This document shows, one piece after another, positions 5,081-13,541 of a DNA stretch of 14,903 nucleotides. Source of the DNA: Acidobacteriaceae bacterium (lineage in GTDB: Bacteria > Acidobacteriota > Terriglobia > Terriglobales > Acidobacteriaceae); NCBI GenBank assembly GCA_003151875.1, contig PLYW01000356.1, forward strand, positions 2,093 through 16,995. Reading direction: 5' to 3'. Within the stretch, counting starts at the first letter, position 1. Each line of letters begins with the position of its first letter. The position numbers and the translations under genes are program-made. The notes under the pieces were generated by a model that saw only the letters and a list, made by a program, of their open reading frames with translations, did not search any database and was not told where the DNA came from.

Positions 5081-7771
5081 GCAACGCAGGAAGTCAACAA
5101 CCGAATACTGGAATTTCCCTCGCAGCCGGAAGCGGATACGGAAGAGGAAGTCGCGGAATGGTTGCAAGCTTTCGATCAGGTGGTGGAGGACGAAGGCACG
5201 ATCCGCGGGTGCGAACTTCTGGAAGCGCTGATCGAGCGGGCGCGCGAGTCGGGAGTCGAGATTCCGGTGCAGTTAAACACGCCCTACGTCAACACCATTC
5301 CGGTGAGCGACGAAGTTCCCTATCCCGGTGATCGCCTGTTGGAGCGCCGCCTGAAGAGCTTGACCCGCTGGAACGCCATGGCGATGGTGCATCGGCAAAA
5401 CAAGAAGGACCCGGGGATCGGCGGCCACATCTCGACCTACTCTTCGCTGGCCACCTTGCTCGAAGTCGGGTTCAATCACTTCTTTCACGCCAACTACGGA
5501 GGCCAGCCGGGTGACTTCCTGTATTTGCAGGGTCATGCTTCGCCGGGAGTGTACGCGCGCGCCTACCTACTGGGACGAATCAGCGAGGAGCAGGTGCAGA
5601 ATTTCCGCCATGAGCTGCGTGGCCTTCCGGCGCTGTCGTCGTACCCGCATCCCTGGCTGATGCCTGACTTCTGGAGGTTCCCCACGGTTTCGATGGGGCT
5701 GGGGCCGCTCAACTCCATTTATCAGGCGCGCTTTATGCGCTACCTGGAGAACCGAAACCTCATCCCCAGGACCGCGCGTAAGGTATGGGCGTTCGTCGGC
5801 GATGGCGAGACCGATGAGCCGGAGTCGATGGGCTCGCTGACGTTGGCTTCGCGCGAAAAGCTCGACAACCTGATCTTCGTCATCAACTGCAACCTGCAAC
5901 GTCTGGACGGGCCGGTGCGTGGCAACGGCAAAATCATCCAGGAGTTGGAAGCGGCCTTCCGCGGCGCCGGCTGGAACGTCATCAAGGTGATCTGGGGCTC
6001 CGATTGGGACCGCCTGTTCGCGCGCGACAGGTCTGGGCTGCTGGTAAAGCGCCTGGGCGAGGTGGTGGATGGTGAGTACCAGGCCTACACGGTGAAAGGC
6101 GGCGAATACATTCGGCGCCAATTCTTCGGCAAATATCCCGAGCTGTTGGCGATGGTTTCGGACATGAGTGACGAGGAGTTGCACCGCCTGACTCGCGGCG
6201 GCCACGATCCGCAGAAGGTTTACAACGCTTACAAGCGCGCGGTTGAACACGAGGGCTCGCCCACCGTGATTCTGGCGCACACTGTGAAGGGCTATGGCCT
6301 GGGATCAGCCGAGGCGCGCAACGCCACCCATCAGGAGAAAAAGCTTGCCGACCAGGCCCTGACCGCCTTCCGCTCGCGCTTTGAGATTCCGATTCCTGAG
6401 GAGGCGGCGAGAGAAGGGCGCTTGTATCGTCCGCCCGATGACAGTCCGGAGATCGTTTACGCGCTCCAGCGCCGCAAGGAACTGGGTGGATTCGTGCTGA
6501 CCCGGGAGGTCCCCCCACCGAGCTTCCAGCCTCCGGCACTCACGGAATTCACCGATTCGCTGGCCGGATCCAAGGGCCGCGCCGTCTCCACCACCATGGG
6601 CTTCGTCAGCATGTTACGGCAACTCATGAAAGATAAGGAAATCGGCAAGCTGATTGTCCCCATCATTCCCGACGAGGCGCGCACCTTCGGCATGGAATCC
6701 ATCATTCGCCAGGTGGGTATCTACGCGAGTCAGGGCCAGCTTTATAAGCCGCACGATCAAGACATGCTGCTCTATTACCGGGAAAACAAGGACGGGCAGA
6801 TCCTGGAAGAGGGCATCACCGAGGCCGGCTCCATGGCATCGTTCACCGCCGCCGGCGGGGCCTATGCGAACTACAAGGTGCCCACCATTCCGTTCTTCAC
6901 CTATTACTCCATGTTCGGGTTCCAGCGCATCGGCGACCTGGTGTGGGCATTTGCCGATTCCCGCGGCAAGGGATTCATGATGGGCGGCACGGCGGGAAGG
7001 ACCACGCTTGCCGGGGAAGGCTTGCAGCATCAGGACGGCCACAGCCTGGTGCTCTCCAGTACCGTCCCCACCTGCCACAGCTATGACCCCGCTTACGTGT
7101 ACGAGATTGCCGTGATCATTCAAGACGGCATACGCCGCATGTATCAGGAGCTGGAAGACCGCTTTTACTACATCACCCTGTACAACGAAGACTATCCCAT
7201 GCCGGAAATGCCGCCGGGCTGCGAGGAAGGAATTCTGCGTGGCATCTACAAATACAAGTCGGCGGCCGACGGTAAAGCGGCGATGCAATTGTTTGGCAGC
7301 GGGTCCATTTTGAATGAAGCCCTGCGCGCGCAAAACCTTCTGGCGGAAAAGTATGGGGTGCCGGCCGACGTCTGGAGCGTCACCAGCTACAACGAACTGC
7401 GGCGCGACGCCCTGGCCATTGAGCGCTGGAACCGGCTGCATCCCGCCGAGCCGGAGAACCGGCCGCACATCCTGACCGTCCTCGAGGGAGCGGAAGGGCC
7501 GATCGTCGCCGCCACCGACTTCATGAAAATGGTTCCCGACCAGCTATCGCCGTGGCTGGGCCGGCGGCTGATCACGCTGGGCACCGATGGCTTCGGACGC
7601 AGCGATAACCGCGAGCACTTGCGGCGGCACTTTGAAGTGAATGCCGAGTCGATCGTCACAGCGGCCCTGTCGCGGCTGGCGCGCGACGGAAACTTCGATG
7701 TGCAGCGCGCCCAAAAGGCGTTTGCCGAACTCGGTGTGGACAACGAGAAGATCGACCCGGCGATTGCGTAA
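5078..7771 (+). CDS. aceE: Pyruvate dehydrogenase E1 component, homodimeric type
   Basis: About 897 residues. It catalyses thiamine-diphosphate-dependent decarboxylation of pyruvate and reductive acetylation of the lipoyl group of E2, feeding acetyl-CoA to the TCA cycle in the cytoplasm. Similarity to E. coli AceE runs from end to end. The ThDP-binding motif starts at GDGETDEPE (about residues 241-249) and ends at NCNLQRLDGPV (270-280). The QGHASPGVYARA segment (about 151) matches the cofactor-site region, and the NATHQEKKL loop matches the region that holds the catalytic-loop histidine in E. coli. The transketolase-like central and C-terminal domains carry IPIIPDEARTFGMES, FFTYYSMFGFQRIGDL and GTDGFGRSDNRE. 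No truncation or frameshift is seen. E2 (aceF) and E3 (lpd) genes are not adjacent, and the following gene is an unrelated lipoprotein 264 bp away, so aceE is probably monocistronic here. The start codon is the least certain point. Confidence 0.97.
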   Translation: MATQEVNNRILEFPSQPEADTEEEVAEWLQAFDQVVEDEGTIRGCELLEALIERARESGVEIPVQLNTPYVNTIPVSDEVPYPGDRLLERRLKSLTRWNAMAMVHRQNKKDPGIGGHISTYSSLATLLEVGFNHFFHANYGGQPGDFLYLQGHASPGVYARAYLLGRISEEQVQNFRHELRGLPALSSYPHPWLMPDFWRFPTVSMGLGPLNSIYQARFMRYLENRNLIPRTARKVWAFVGDGETDEPESMGSLTLASREKLDNLIFVINCNLQRLDGPVRGNGKIIQELEAAFRGAGWNVIKVIWGSDWDRLFARDRSGLLVKRLGEVVDGEYQAYTVKGGEYIRRQFFGKYPELLAMVSDMSDEELHRLTRGGHDPQKVYNAYKRAVEHEGSPTVILAHTVKGYGLGSAEARNATHQEKKLADQALTAFRSRFEIPIPEEAAREGRLYRPPDDSPEIVYALQRRKELGGFVLTREVPPPSFQPPALTEFTDSLAGSKGRAVSTTMGFVSMLRQLMKDKEIGKLIVPIIPDEARTFGMESIIRQVGIYASQGQLYKPHDQDMLLYYRENKDGQILEEGITEAGSMASFTAAGGAYANYKVPTIPFFTYYSMFGFQRIGDLVWAFADSRGKGFMMGGTAGRTTLAGEGLQHQDGHSLVLSSTVPTCHSYDPAYVYEIAVIIQDGIRRMYQELEDRFYYITLYNEDYPMPEMPPGCEEGILRGIYKYKSAADGKAAMQLFGSGSILNEALRAQNLLAEKYGVPADVWSVTSYNELRRDALAIERWNRLHPAEPENRPHILTVLEGAEGPIVAATDFMKMVPDQLSPWLGRRLITLGTDGFGRSDNREHLRRHFEVNAESIVTAALSRLARDGNFDVQRAQKAFAELGVDNEKIDPAIA

Positions 7772-8035
7772 GAATCCTCGGCTGCGAACCAACATTAAAG
7801 TCCTGCCCCAACTTTCCACTCGCCTATTCCGGCCTTGCGAGTTACCATGGGCCACAACTCTTTTCATTGAAGCGGCGCTCGCGGCGGCGGAGCTGCAACC
7901 GCGTTGGTCGAAGAGTGGTGTACAGAGCAGGTCTCGCACACTTCCGGCATTTCCCGATCCAACGTGTAGAATGCAGTCGGCTGCTGTGATGGGAGTTGGC
8001 CGGAGCACGCATTACCAGGTCCATGAGGAGATCCA

Positions 8036-10894
8036 ATGAGGTCATATAGGGCATTTGCAGCACTAGGGTTGGCACTTATTCTTTGCGTGTTCCTGGCAGC
8101 GTGCGGCGGTGGTTCCAAACCCGCCCCGCCAGTTGCCCCGGTGATCTTCGAATCGAGTTTGCCGAATGGCGCGGTCAATGTCCCCTACAGCGCGGCTGTG
8201 CACGTGAGCCGCGGAACCGGAACGCCACCCTTCACCTGGAGCATTACTTCCGGAAGTTTGCCCGCCGGATTGAGCTTGAACAGCGCCTCCGGGGCGATCA
8301 CTGGCACCCCGACTGCGATTGTTAATGCCACCTTCACCGTGCAGGCAACGGATTCCAAGGCTCTTACCGGGAGCAAGAGCCTGAGCATCAACATTCGAGG
8401 TGCGGTATCGATCACGCCCCCCACGCTGCCGGGAGGCACGGTCGGCACCCCCTACAACGCCACCCTGACGGCGACCGGCGGAGTACTGCCTTACACGTGG
8501 AGCGTCAGCAGCGGTTCTCTGCCGGCGGGACTCACGCTCACCGGAAATGCCGATAACACGGCCACGATTTCCGGCACACCTACTCTCCTGGGAACCTCGA
8601 CGTTCACCGTCCAGGTGGCTGATGCGGAGACCCCTCCTGCCACTGGGACCTCGGGTTCGTTGAGCATCTACATCGAAGGGTTGGTCACCATCACCAACAC
8701 TTCCTTGCCGGATGGCAACGTGGCCATCTTCTACGACACCCAGCTAATGGCCACCGGCGGAGTGACACCCTACAACTGGACCATCACCTCTGGCACCTTG
8801 CCCCCCGGACTGTCTCTGACTGCCGCCACCGGCGTGATCTCGGGAACGCCTACCACCACTGGCAGCTACCCGATCACGGTGCAAGTGACCGACTCGGAGC
8901 AGACTCCCGCTATGGCGACCGGGATGTTTACCATAACCATCAATCCGACACCGCCGCTTCAGATCACCACCAGTTCATTGCCGGCAGGCACGCAAGGCGT
9001 TTACTACTCGAACCCGGTGGCCGCCACGGGCGGAGTTCCGCCATATTCCTGGAGTCTTACCAGTGGACCGTTGCCGACGGGCTTAACGCTAAGCGGCACC
9101 GGCGTGATCGCCGGGACGCCCACCGGCAGCAGCGGCGACTTTCCTATCACGGTGCAGGTGACGGACACCCTGACGAACACGGCTTCTGCTCCCTTGAGCC
9201 TGACCATCGCTGCCGGGCGATTGGTGGTTACGGCCTCAAATGTGCCGGCAGGCACCGTATCGGTACCTTACAGCGCCGCCTTGGGAGCTGCCGGGGGAAC
9301 CCCACCTTACACTTGGACGGCCCTCTCCGGCCCGCCCAGCGGATTAACGCTGAATTCCAGCACGGGCGTAATCACGGGAACGCCGACCACGAGTGGGGGC
9401 ACTGCGTTTCAGGCGAGGGTGACGGATTCGGCTATCCCGCCGGCCACGGCCCTCTCCAGACTTCTTCTCTTCACCATCAATCCCGCCCTCACCAATGCGG
9501 TCCTGACCGGCGATTACGCCTTCTCGTTTAGCGGCTACAACAATGGAACGCCAGTCTTTGCGGCCGGCCGTTTCACGGCTGACGGAACCGGGTTGATCAC
9601 CAACGGCTTGCTCGACTCCAATACAGCCGGCGCCCCTCCGGTGATCAGCCTGCCCTTTACCGGAACCTATTCGATCGGCGCCGATGGCGTGGGTACGATG
9701 ACCTTCAACAGCACCGGGCCGGCTCTGGTTTTGGCGGTAGCGGTGGACAACACCGGCACGGGCATGCTGATTCAGAGCGATCCTTCTAATCCGCAGGAGT
9801 ACGGTTCCGGTGCAATTAAGCCGCAAACGATTGTTCCGCAAAATGCCAGCAGTTTTGCCTTCGGCGCAAGCGGGGTTGACCTGGGGGGAAATCGGTTCGC
9901 CAGCGCCGGAGCTTTCCAGATCAATGCCTCGGGAACTGTAACGAAGGGTACAATCGACACCAATGACGGGGGCATCGTGAATGCAGCCGCGATCCTGGGC
10001 GGCTCGTACTCTGCACCTGATCCCAGCACCGGGCGGGGCACGGCCAGCCTAAGCATTAACAGCGGCCAAGCCCAAAACTTCAGCTATTACCAGGTGTCGT
10101 CCCATGAGTTGATTCAGGTCAGCATCGATCAGGTATCGGGTACTTCTCCTCTGACGCTGGCTTCGATATTCAAGGGGAGTTCAGCGGGCGTGGTCTTCAC
10201 CAACCTGGCCTTGCGTGGGGCAAGTGTTGTCGAAACCAACGGGGTTAATCCCAATGGCGGTAGCCCGGAAGCGATTGGCGTTGCCGGCTTGTTCACCGGC
10301 GATGGCACCACCGACGGAAACGGTTTCGGTAACGCCACCCTATTGTTTGACCAAAACACCGGTGGAACCGTGGCCCAGCAGCAGATTGCCGGCGGTCAAT
10401 ACAGAGTTAACCCGGTGAATGGACGAGTAGTCTTGAGCGGCTTCGGAGGGACTCCGCCCGTCCTATACCTGGTAAACACCAACCAGGCGTTCCTGCTGGG
10501 CACCGATAGCAATGTCACGTCGGGACTGCTGGCGCCGCAACTGACCGGGATAACGGGTGTGCCTCTCGGCAATGCTTCGGTCCTCGGCGGTTATGTGGGA
10601 GGCTCGGTCACGCCAGCACTGCCAACGGTGACCAATCAGGTTGACTGGCTGTTTGCCGACGGGAATGGCAACATCAACGTTTCGCAAGATAGCAGCGGCC
10701 CCGGTGGTCCACAGACTAATCAATTTGCGGTCACTTACCAGGTGGACGTCACCGGCCGGGCGCTCGTCGATTCGAACCCGGGCGGCACCCTGCAAGGCAT
10801 CCTGTTTGTGGTTTCGCCGACCAAGGTCGTCGTTCTCTCCACCGACACGAATCCGGTCTTGTCGACCTTCAGCATCGGCAAGGCACAGAATTAG
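8036..10894 (+). CDS. Large lipoprotein with five putative-Ig repeats and four tandem C-terminal modules
   Basis: Predicted 952 residues. The ATG follows GAGGAG at five bases. Residues 1-23 form a lipoprotein signal with lipobox LAAC (Cys23), then a Gly/Ser/Pro linker. Five repeats of about 85-95 residues follow (about 36-121, 123-216, 217-304, 307-393, 396-483). Each carries the putative-Ig (He_PIG-like) pattern: LPxGxVxxPY, then GGxPPYxWxxxSGxLPxGLxL, then GxIxGTPT. From about 487 to 947 comes a different module in four diverged copies (about 487-598, 600-716, 720-836, 840-947). It has the pattern GxYaF, AGxFxaDGxG, DxNxGG, GxY. I do not know a named family for this module. Family knowledge suggests adhesion or carbohydrate/protein binding at the cell surface, but no ligand can be deduced. 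The gene has its own spacer and a terminator. A TAGAAT at 7967-7972 may be its -10, without a convincing -35. Confidence 0.88.
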   Translation: MRSYRAFAALGLALILCVFLAACGGGSKPAPPVAPVIFESSLPNGAVNVPYSAAVHVSRGTGTPPFTWSITSGSLPAGLSLNSASGAITGTPTAIVNATFTVQATDSKALTGSKSLSINIRGAVSITPPTLPGGTVGTPYNATLTATGGVLPYTWSVSSGSLPAGLTLTGNADNTATISGTPTLLGTSTFTVQVADAETPPATGTSGSLSIYIEGLVTITNTSLPDGNVAIFYDTQLMATGGVTPYNWTITSGTLPPGLSLTAATGVISGTPTTTGSYPITVQVTDSEQTPAMATGMFTITINPTPPLQITTSSLPAGTQGVYYSNPVAATGGVPPYSWSLTSGPLPTGLTLSGTGVIAGTPTGSSGDFPITVQVTDTLTNTASAPLSLTIAAGRLVVTASNVPAGTVSVPYSAALGAAGGTPPYTWTALSGPPSGLTLNSSTGVITGTPTTSGGTAFQARVTDSAIPPATALSRLLLFTINPALTNAVLTGDYAFSFSGYNNGTPVFAAGRFTADGTGLITNGLLDSNTAGAPPVISLPFTGTYSIGADGVGTMTFNSTGPALVLAVAVDNTGTGMLIQSDPSNPQEYGSGAIKPQTIVPQNASSFAFGASGVDLGGNRFASAGAFQINASGTVTKGTIDTNDGGIVNAAAILGGSYSAPDPSTGRGTASLSINSGQAQNFSYYQVSSHELIQVSIDQVSGTSPLTLASIFKGSSAGVVFTNLALRGASVVETNGVNPNGGSPEAIGVAGLFTGDGTTDGNGFGNATLLFDQNTGGTVAQQQIAGGQYRVNPVNGRVVLSGFGGTPPVLYLVNTNQAFLLGTDSNVTSGLLAPQLTGITGVPLGNASVLGGYVGGSVTPALPTVTNQVDWLFADGNGNINVSQDSSGPGGPQTNQFAVTYQVDVTGRALVDSNPGGTLQGILFVVSPTKVVVLSTDTNPVLSTFSIGKAQN

Positions 10895-10930
10895 GAGGCC
10901 CGATATCTGGGCCACGGGTGGCGTGGGCGA

Positions 10931-10965
10931 GGGGAAGGAGCGCTAGAGCGCTCCTTCCCCCTTTT
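10931..10965 (+). terminator. Intrinsic terminator shared by convergent genes
   Basis: Perfect 14-bp arms (10931-10944 and 10947-10960, GGGGAAGGAGCGCT and its complement) are followed on the plus strand by C-TTTT (10962-10965). It begins about 36 bp after the stop of the large lipoprotein gene. The stop codon of the convergent hydrolase gene (10945-10943) lies at the hairpin apex, so one stem serves the end of both transcripts; no T-run follows it on the minus strand. Confidence 0.75.
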
Positions 10966-12334
10966 GAATGCGGGGGCTCCCGCCATTCCCCGTCGCGGCT
11001 GGGGCTGACGAACGGAATCCCACCAACTTCATCGCCCGCCGGACTTCGTGGGTCTTCATAAAATTCTCCCAGATGAACCCGGTGCGGTAATTTTCCGCCA
11101 TCAGCATGGTGATGCCCAGATTGATACCCACCACGTCAAAATCGGTCCATCCGGTGAGAGGATTGAAGGCGTCAACAAAGCCGTAGCGTTTCCACGCTGC
11201 CAGGCCGTGTTGATTGTAAAGATTGGTAAGGCAGGCGATGGTTTCCTGGGGTAGGAACGGAACCGAACCGCCAGCGCAACAGGGTACGAGAGTGCCATCA
11301 GGATACCCAATCTCGGGAGGGCCGCCCCAAATCTGGTAACCCAGCCGCGAATCCGACGCGGTAATACCCCAACTATTCTGGTCATAATCGGGATAGCGCC
11401 AGCGCAGCCCAAGGCAGAACAGCTTGTGGACGTAAGTTGCCGTGGCCGAGTTTTGAAAGTAATTGGCGTAGGCATCGCGCTGGTTGCGAAAATCGAACCA
11501 GGCGTGCGAGTACTGGTGCACGAACAGCGGATCGGGCCCGCTAATGTAGCTGTAGCCTTCGAACTGCTGGGTCGGCCGCGCGAACGCGTCCCAGGCCGTG
11601 GGACTGATGTTATAAATGGGCGCTGCGATGGCCAGCAGGTACATCATCATGAGTTCGCAGTACGTGTCCCAGCGCGCCCCGATGAACTTGTACTCCGGCG
11701 TCCAGCCCAGGGCGAAGGTCTTTCCGCCGTTCAGCATCCAGTGCCAGTTCACCCGGGCGTAAATGTTGGTGGCCAGGTGCGAGATGACGGGCTCGCGGAA
11801 ATAGGCGCGCGCCGTCAGGACCCCGCACAGCAGAATTGCCGTGTCGATGGGAGAGACCTCGGACATGCGGACCCGTCTGCCCGTTTCCCAGTCAATGAAG
11901 TGATAGAAAACGCCGTTGACGTGCTCCACGTGGTTGAGCAGAAAGTTCAGGGTCGTGACCACGCGGTTGCGGATTTGGCGCCGCGGAACATAATGTCGCT
12001 GGTGGCCGATGCACAAGGCGCTCAGGCCAAATCCAGTGGCGGCTATGCTGGCGATGCGCCGCTTGTCCGGGCCGCCGTCAGCCAGCGCCCGGTCCCTCAC
12101 CAATCCGGTATGCCGGCTTGCCTCGTTCCAGAAAAACAGGAAGCCCCGGCTGACAATCTCCTCCAGTAGCTCTTCGCTGGTAAGCTGCCAATCCTGGGGT
12201 ACGGCTTGCGACGTGGACTGCACCCTGCGCGCCAAGGCGTGCAGGGCGGATGTGGACAAAGGACAAGCCAGCGCACCCTTCGCCAGCAGCGAGAGCATCT
12301 CACGGCGGGTTAGGCCGTGCCGTTCACCAGTCAA
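10943..12334 (-). CDS. Tat-exported glucoamylase-like glycoside hydrolase (GH144-type)
   Basis: Predicted 463 residues. The N-terminus LTRREMLSLLAKGALA (R10-R11) is a twin-arginine signal with a hydrophobic stretch to about 36, so the enzyme is likely folded in the cytoplasm and exported by Tat. C24 in GALAC could even make it a lipoprotein, but the motif is weak. The rest resembles the putative glucoamylase family (glycoamylase-like domain), an (alpha/alpha)6 barrel. Landmarks are RGFLFFWNE (about 63), QYSHAWFDFRNQRDAYANYF (274-293), NSWGITASDS (320-329), YGFVDAFNP (384) and GINLGITMLMAENYRTGFIW (403-422). Characterised GH144 members cleave beta-1,2-glucans; the substrate here is inference only, and I do not assign catalytic residues. 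The start is TTG, set by a strong GGAGG. The last codons overlap the terminator hairpin of the convergent gene. It is a single gene with no sugar transporter or regulator next to it. Confidence 0.85.
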   Translation of the reverse strand: MTGERHGLTRREMLSLLAKGALACPLSTSALHALARRVQSTSQAVPQDWQLTSEELLEEIVSRGFLFFWNEASRHTGLVRDRALADGGPDKRRIASIAATGFGLSALCIGHQRHYVPRRQIRNRVVTTLNFLLNHVEHVNGVFYHFIDWETGRRVRMSEVSPIDTAILLCGVLTARAYFREPVISHLATNIYARVNWHWMLNGGKTFALGWTPEYKFIGARWDTYCELMMMYLLAIAAPIYNISPTAWDAFARPTQQFEGYSYISGPDPLFVHQYSHAWFDFRNQRDAYANYFQNSATATYVHKLFCLGLRWRYPDYDQNSWGITASDSRLGYQIWGGPPEIGYPDGTLVPCCAGGSVPFLPQETIACLTNLYNQHGLAAWKRYGFVDAFNPLTGWTDFDVVGINLGITMLMAENYRTGFIWENFMKTHEVRRAMKLVGFRSSAPAATGNGGSPRIQKGEGAL

Positions 12335-12343
12335 CTTGCCTCC
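12332..12343 (-). promoter_or_regulatory. Ribosome binding site fixing a TTG start for the hydrolase
   Basis: On the minus strand GGAGG (12343-12339) is four bases before TTG (12334-12332). No in-frame ATG or GTG lies nearby that would keep the twin-arginine signal, so the TTG is preferred. Confidence 0.65.
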
Positions 12344-12806
12344 GCATCCTGCCAGCTTTCGAGGTCAGCAGATTCCCAAGACAAGCGAGTTTATCGAACT
12401 GCGAGAGCACCCATAAACGAGGAGCAGCGGACGTGGCCGCTGCGGATAAGAACGCAGGACCCGGTTCTGGTGTTGCTCGAAGGCAGGCTCGGGAGCGCTG
12501 AGAATTCTGACCGACGGTCCGACTGCTTCCCGAAGTGGGAAGTAATCTGGCCTCTAGTTGCAATCTCTTGCACTGCCCGCTGGCCAATCTCTCATCTCTT
12601 CAATAGCTTGCAACGGAAGCAAAATTGCACTACCTCCAGTGGTTAGGTTTGTCCATTCGGCTAACGCCTTGAACAGACCCGTCTTTGTAGCAGGGTGGCT
12701 GCGCCTTTTCCTGCGTTAGGCGCATCCACGGGATCCCGTAAACGCCGTAAGTGCTTGAGTTAGAGCTTCAATCTTGCGAGTCATGACTCTGAACGGAGGA
12801 ACAAAC
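12335..12806. other. 472-bp divergent spacer with hairpins and a structured leader candidate
   Basis: No protein is supported here. Visible structure, left to right: perfect 7-bp arms 12424-12430/12437-12443 (GCAGCGG/CCGCTGC); perfect 6-bp arms 12526-12531/12537-12542 (CTTCCC/GGGAAG); a 10-nt arm pair with one mismatch at 12696-12705/12719-12728; an alternative pairing of CTAACGC (12661-12667) with GCGTTAG (12713-12719); and the 12-bp palindrome ACGGGATCCCGT (12728-12739). The last three sit 70-145 nt before the PEP-CTERM gene start and may belong to its 5' leader. It does not match a cyclic-di-GMP riboswitch as I know it. I found no convincing promoter hexamers on either strand. Confidence 0.5.
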
Positions 12807-12809
12807 TTG
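12795..12809 (+). promoter_or_regulatory. Ribosome binding site fixing a TTG start for the PEP-CTERM gene
   Basis: GGAGG (12795-12799) is seven bases before TTG (12807-12809). An in-frame ATG at 12783 lies upstream of this site and would place GGAGG inside the coding sequence, while the TTG start begins exactly at a standard Lys-rich signal-peptide N-terminus. Confidence 0.65.
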
Positions 12810-13517
12810 AACAAGAAACTTGGATGGACGCTATGCTTGTTGACTCTCGCCTTCTGCGTGAGCAGTCTTCCAGCGATGGCCGATACACTCTTCAGCGATC
12901 TCGGACCTCCCGGCAACGTCTATCAAGGCGGCACCGGATGGACGATTTCCGGATCTGGATTCGTTGGCACCAGCTTTACCGGTGCGAACCTGTTTACCGT
13001 TGGCGGCAGTGGCAACTTCAACGTCACGTCGTTTGACCTCGGCGTAGGATATGTGACCGGCACCAACTCGTTCTTCGCCAGCATTTGGACAGACAACGCC
13101 GGCCTTCCCGGAACCGAGGTGGGTGGCGCCTCTTGGGGCAACCTGGCTAGCAGCCAAACCTTTGGAGGCTGCTGCGGTCTGGTTACCGTCACCGGCGTTA
13201 GCGGAGTCACTCTGACCGGCGGACAGTCGTACTTCATGATCCTCGGTCCCATGACCAACGGCAGTACCACTTGGGAAGCGTGGAACTGGAACAGCCAGGG
13301 CGTAAACGGTCTGGACCTATATGCCACTAGCGGATGCCAGGACGGTGGCGGAGACGGTTGCGCCTGGAATTCGAATGGCACCGGGAACCCGCTTGGCGCC
13401 TTCGACATCCAAGGCACCCCAAGCGGAGGCACCACGCCGGAGCCCAGCTCCCTGTTGCTGCTCGGCACTGGGTTAGTGGGAACATTCGGCGTGATTCGCC
13501 GCAAACTGAACCGTTAA
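12807..13517 (+). CDS. PEP-CTERM sorted exported protein
   Basis: Predicted 236 residues. The signal peptide has positive KK near the start, hydrophobic residues 8-22 and a probable cleavage after AMA (residue 25). The C-terminus carries the full PEP-CTERM sorting signal: PEP at 211-213, a hydrophobic segment (SSLLLLGTGLVGTFGVI) and the basic tail RRKLNR. Such proteins are recognised by an exosortase and delivered to the surface or extracellular matrix. No exosortase gene is in the window. The middle part (about 30-203) is a Gly/Thr/Ser-rich beta-sandwich-like domain. It has FDLGVGYVTGTNSFFASIW, LPGTEVG, a GGCCGL pair of cysteines (122-123), LTGGQSYFMIL, WEAWNWNS and a closing GAFDIQG. It resembles the 'choice-of-anchor' domains found with varied C-terminal anchors; that assignment is tentative. 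Two more cysteines (177, 185) may form a disulfide. The gene has its own terminator. Confidence 0.88.
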   Translation: MNKKLGWTLCLLTLAFCVSSLPAMADTLFSDLGPPGNVYQGGTGWTISGSGFVGTSFTGANLFTVGGSGNFNVTSFDLGVGYVTGTNSFFASIWTDNAGLPGTEVGGASWGNLASSQTFGGCCGLVTVTGVSGVTLTGGQSYFMILGPMTNGSTTWEAWNWNSQGVNGLDLYATSGCQDGGGDGCAWNSNGTGNPLGAFDIQGTPSGGTTPEPSSLLLLGTGLVGTFGVIRRKLNR

Positions 13518-13541
13518 TCCTCCTTGCAGTTCACCTCGAAC

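Noticed and set aside
5567..6280. Long open frames on the minus strand inside aceE
   Set aside because: They are antisense shadows of a strongly conserved gene in G+C-rich DNA; no start signals or family resemblance.
7772..8035. Terminator or small gene in the aceE-lipoprotein gap
   Set aside because: No stem with a T-run was found, and the overlapping frames lack start signals.
11426..12169. 247-codon open frame on the plus strand inside the hydrolase gene
   Set aside because: Antisense shadow; the minus-strand frame has a recognisable family, Tat signal and ribosome binding site.
12540..12660. Sigma-54 promoter for the PEP-CTERM gene
   Set aside because: Several TTGCA elements occur, but none has a TGGCAC element at the required distance upstream.
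12661..12806. Cyclic-di-GMP riboswitch upstream of the PEP-CTERM gene
   Set aside because: Such switches precede some surface-protein genes, but the conserved core sequences I know are not present.
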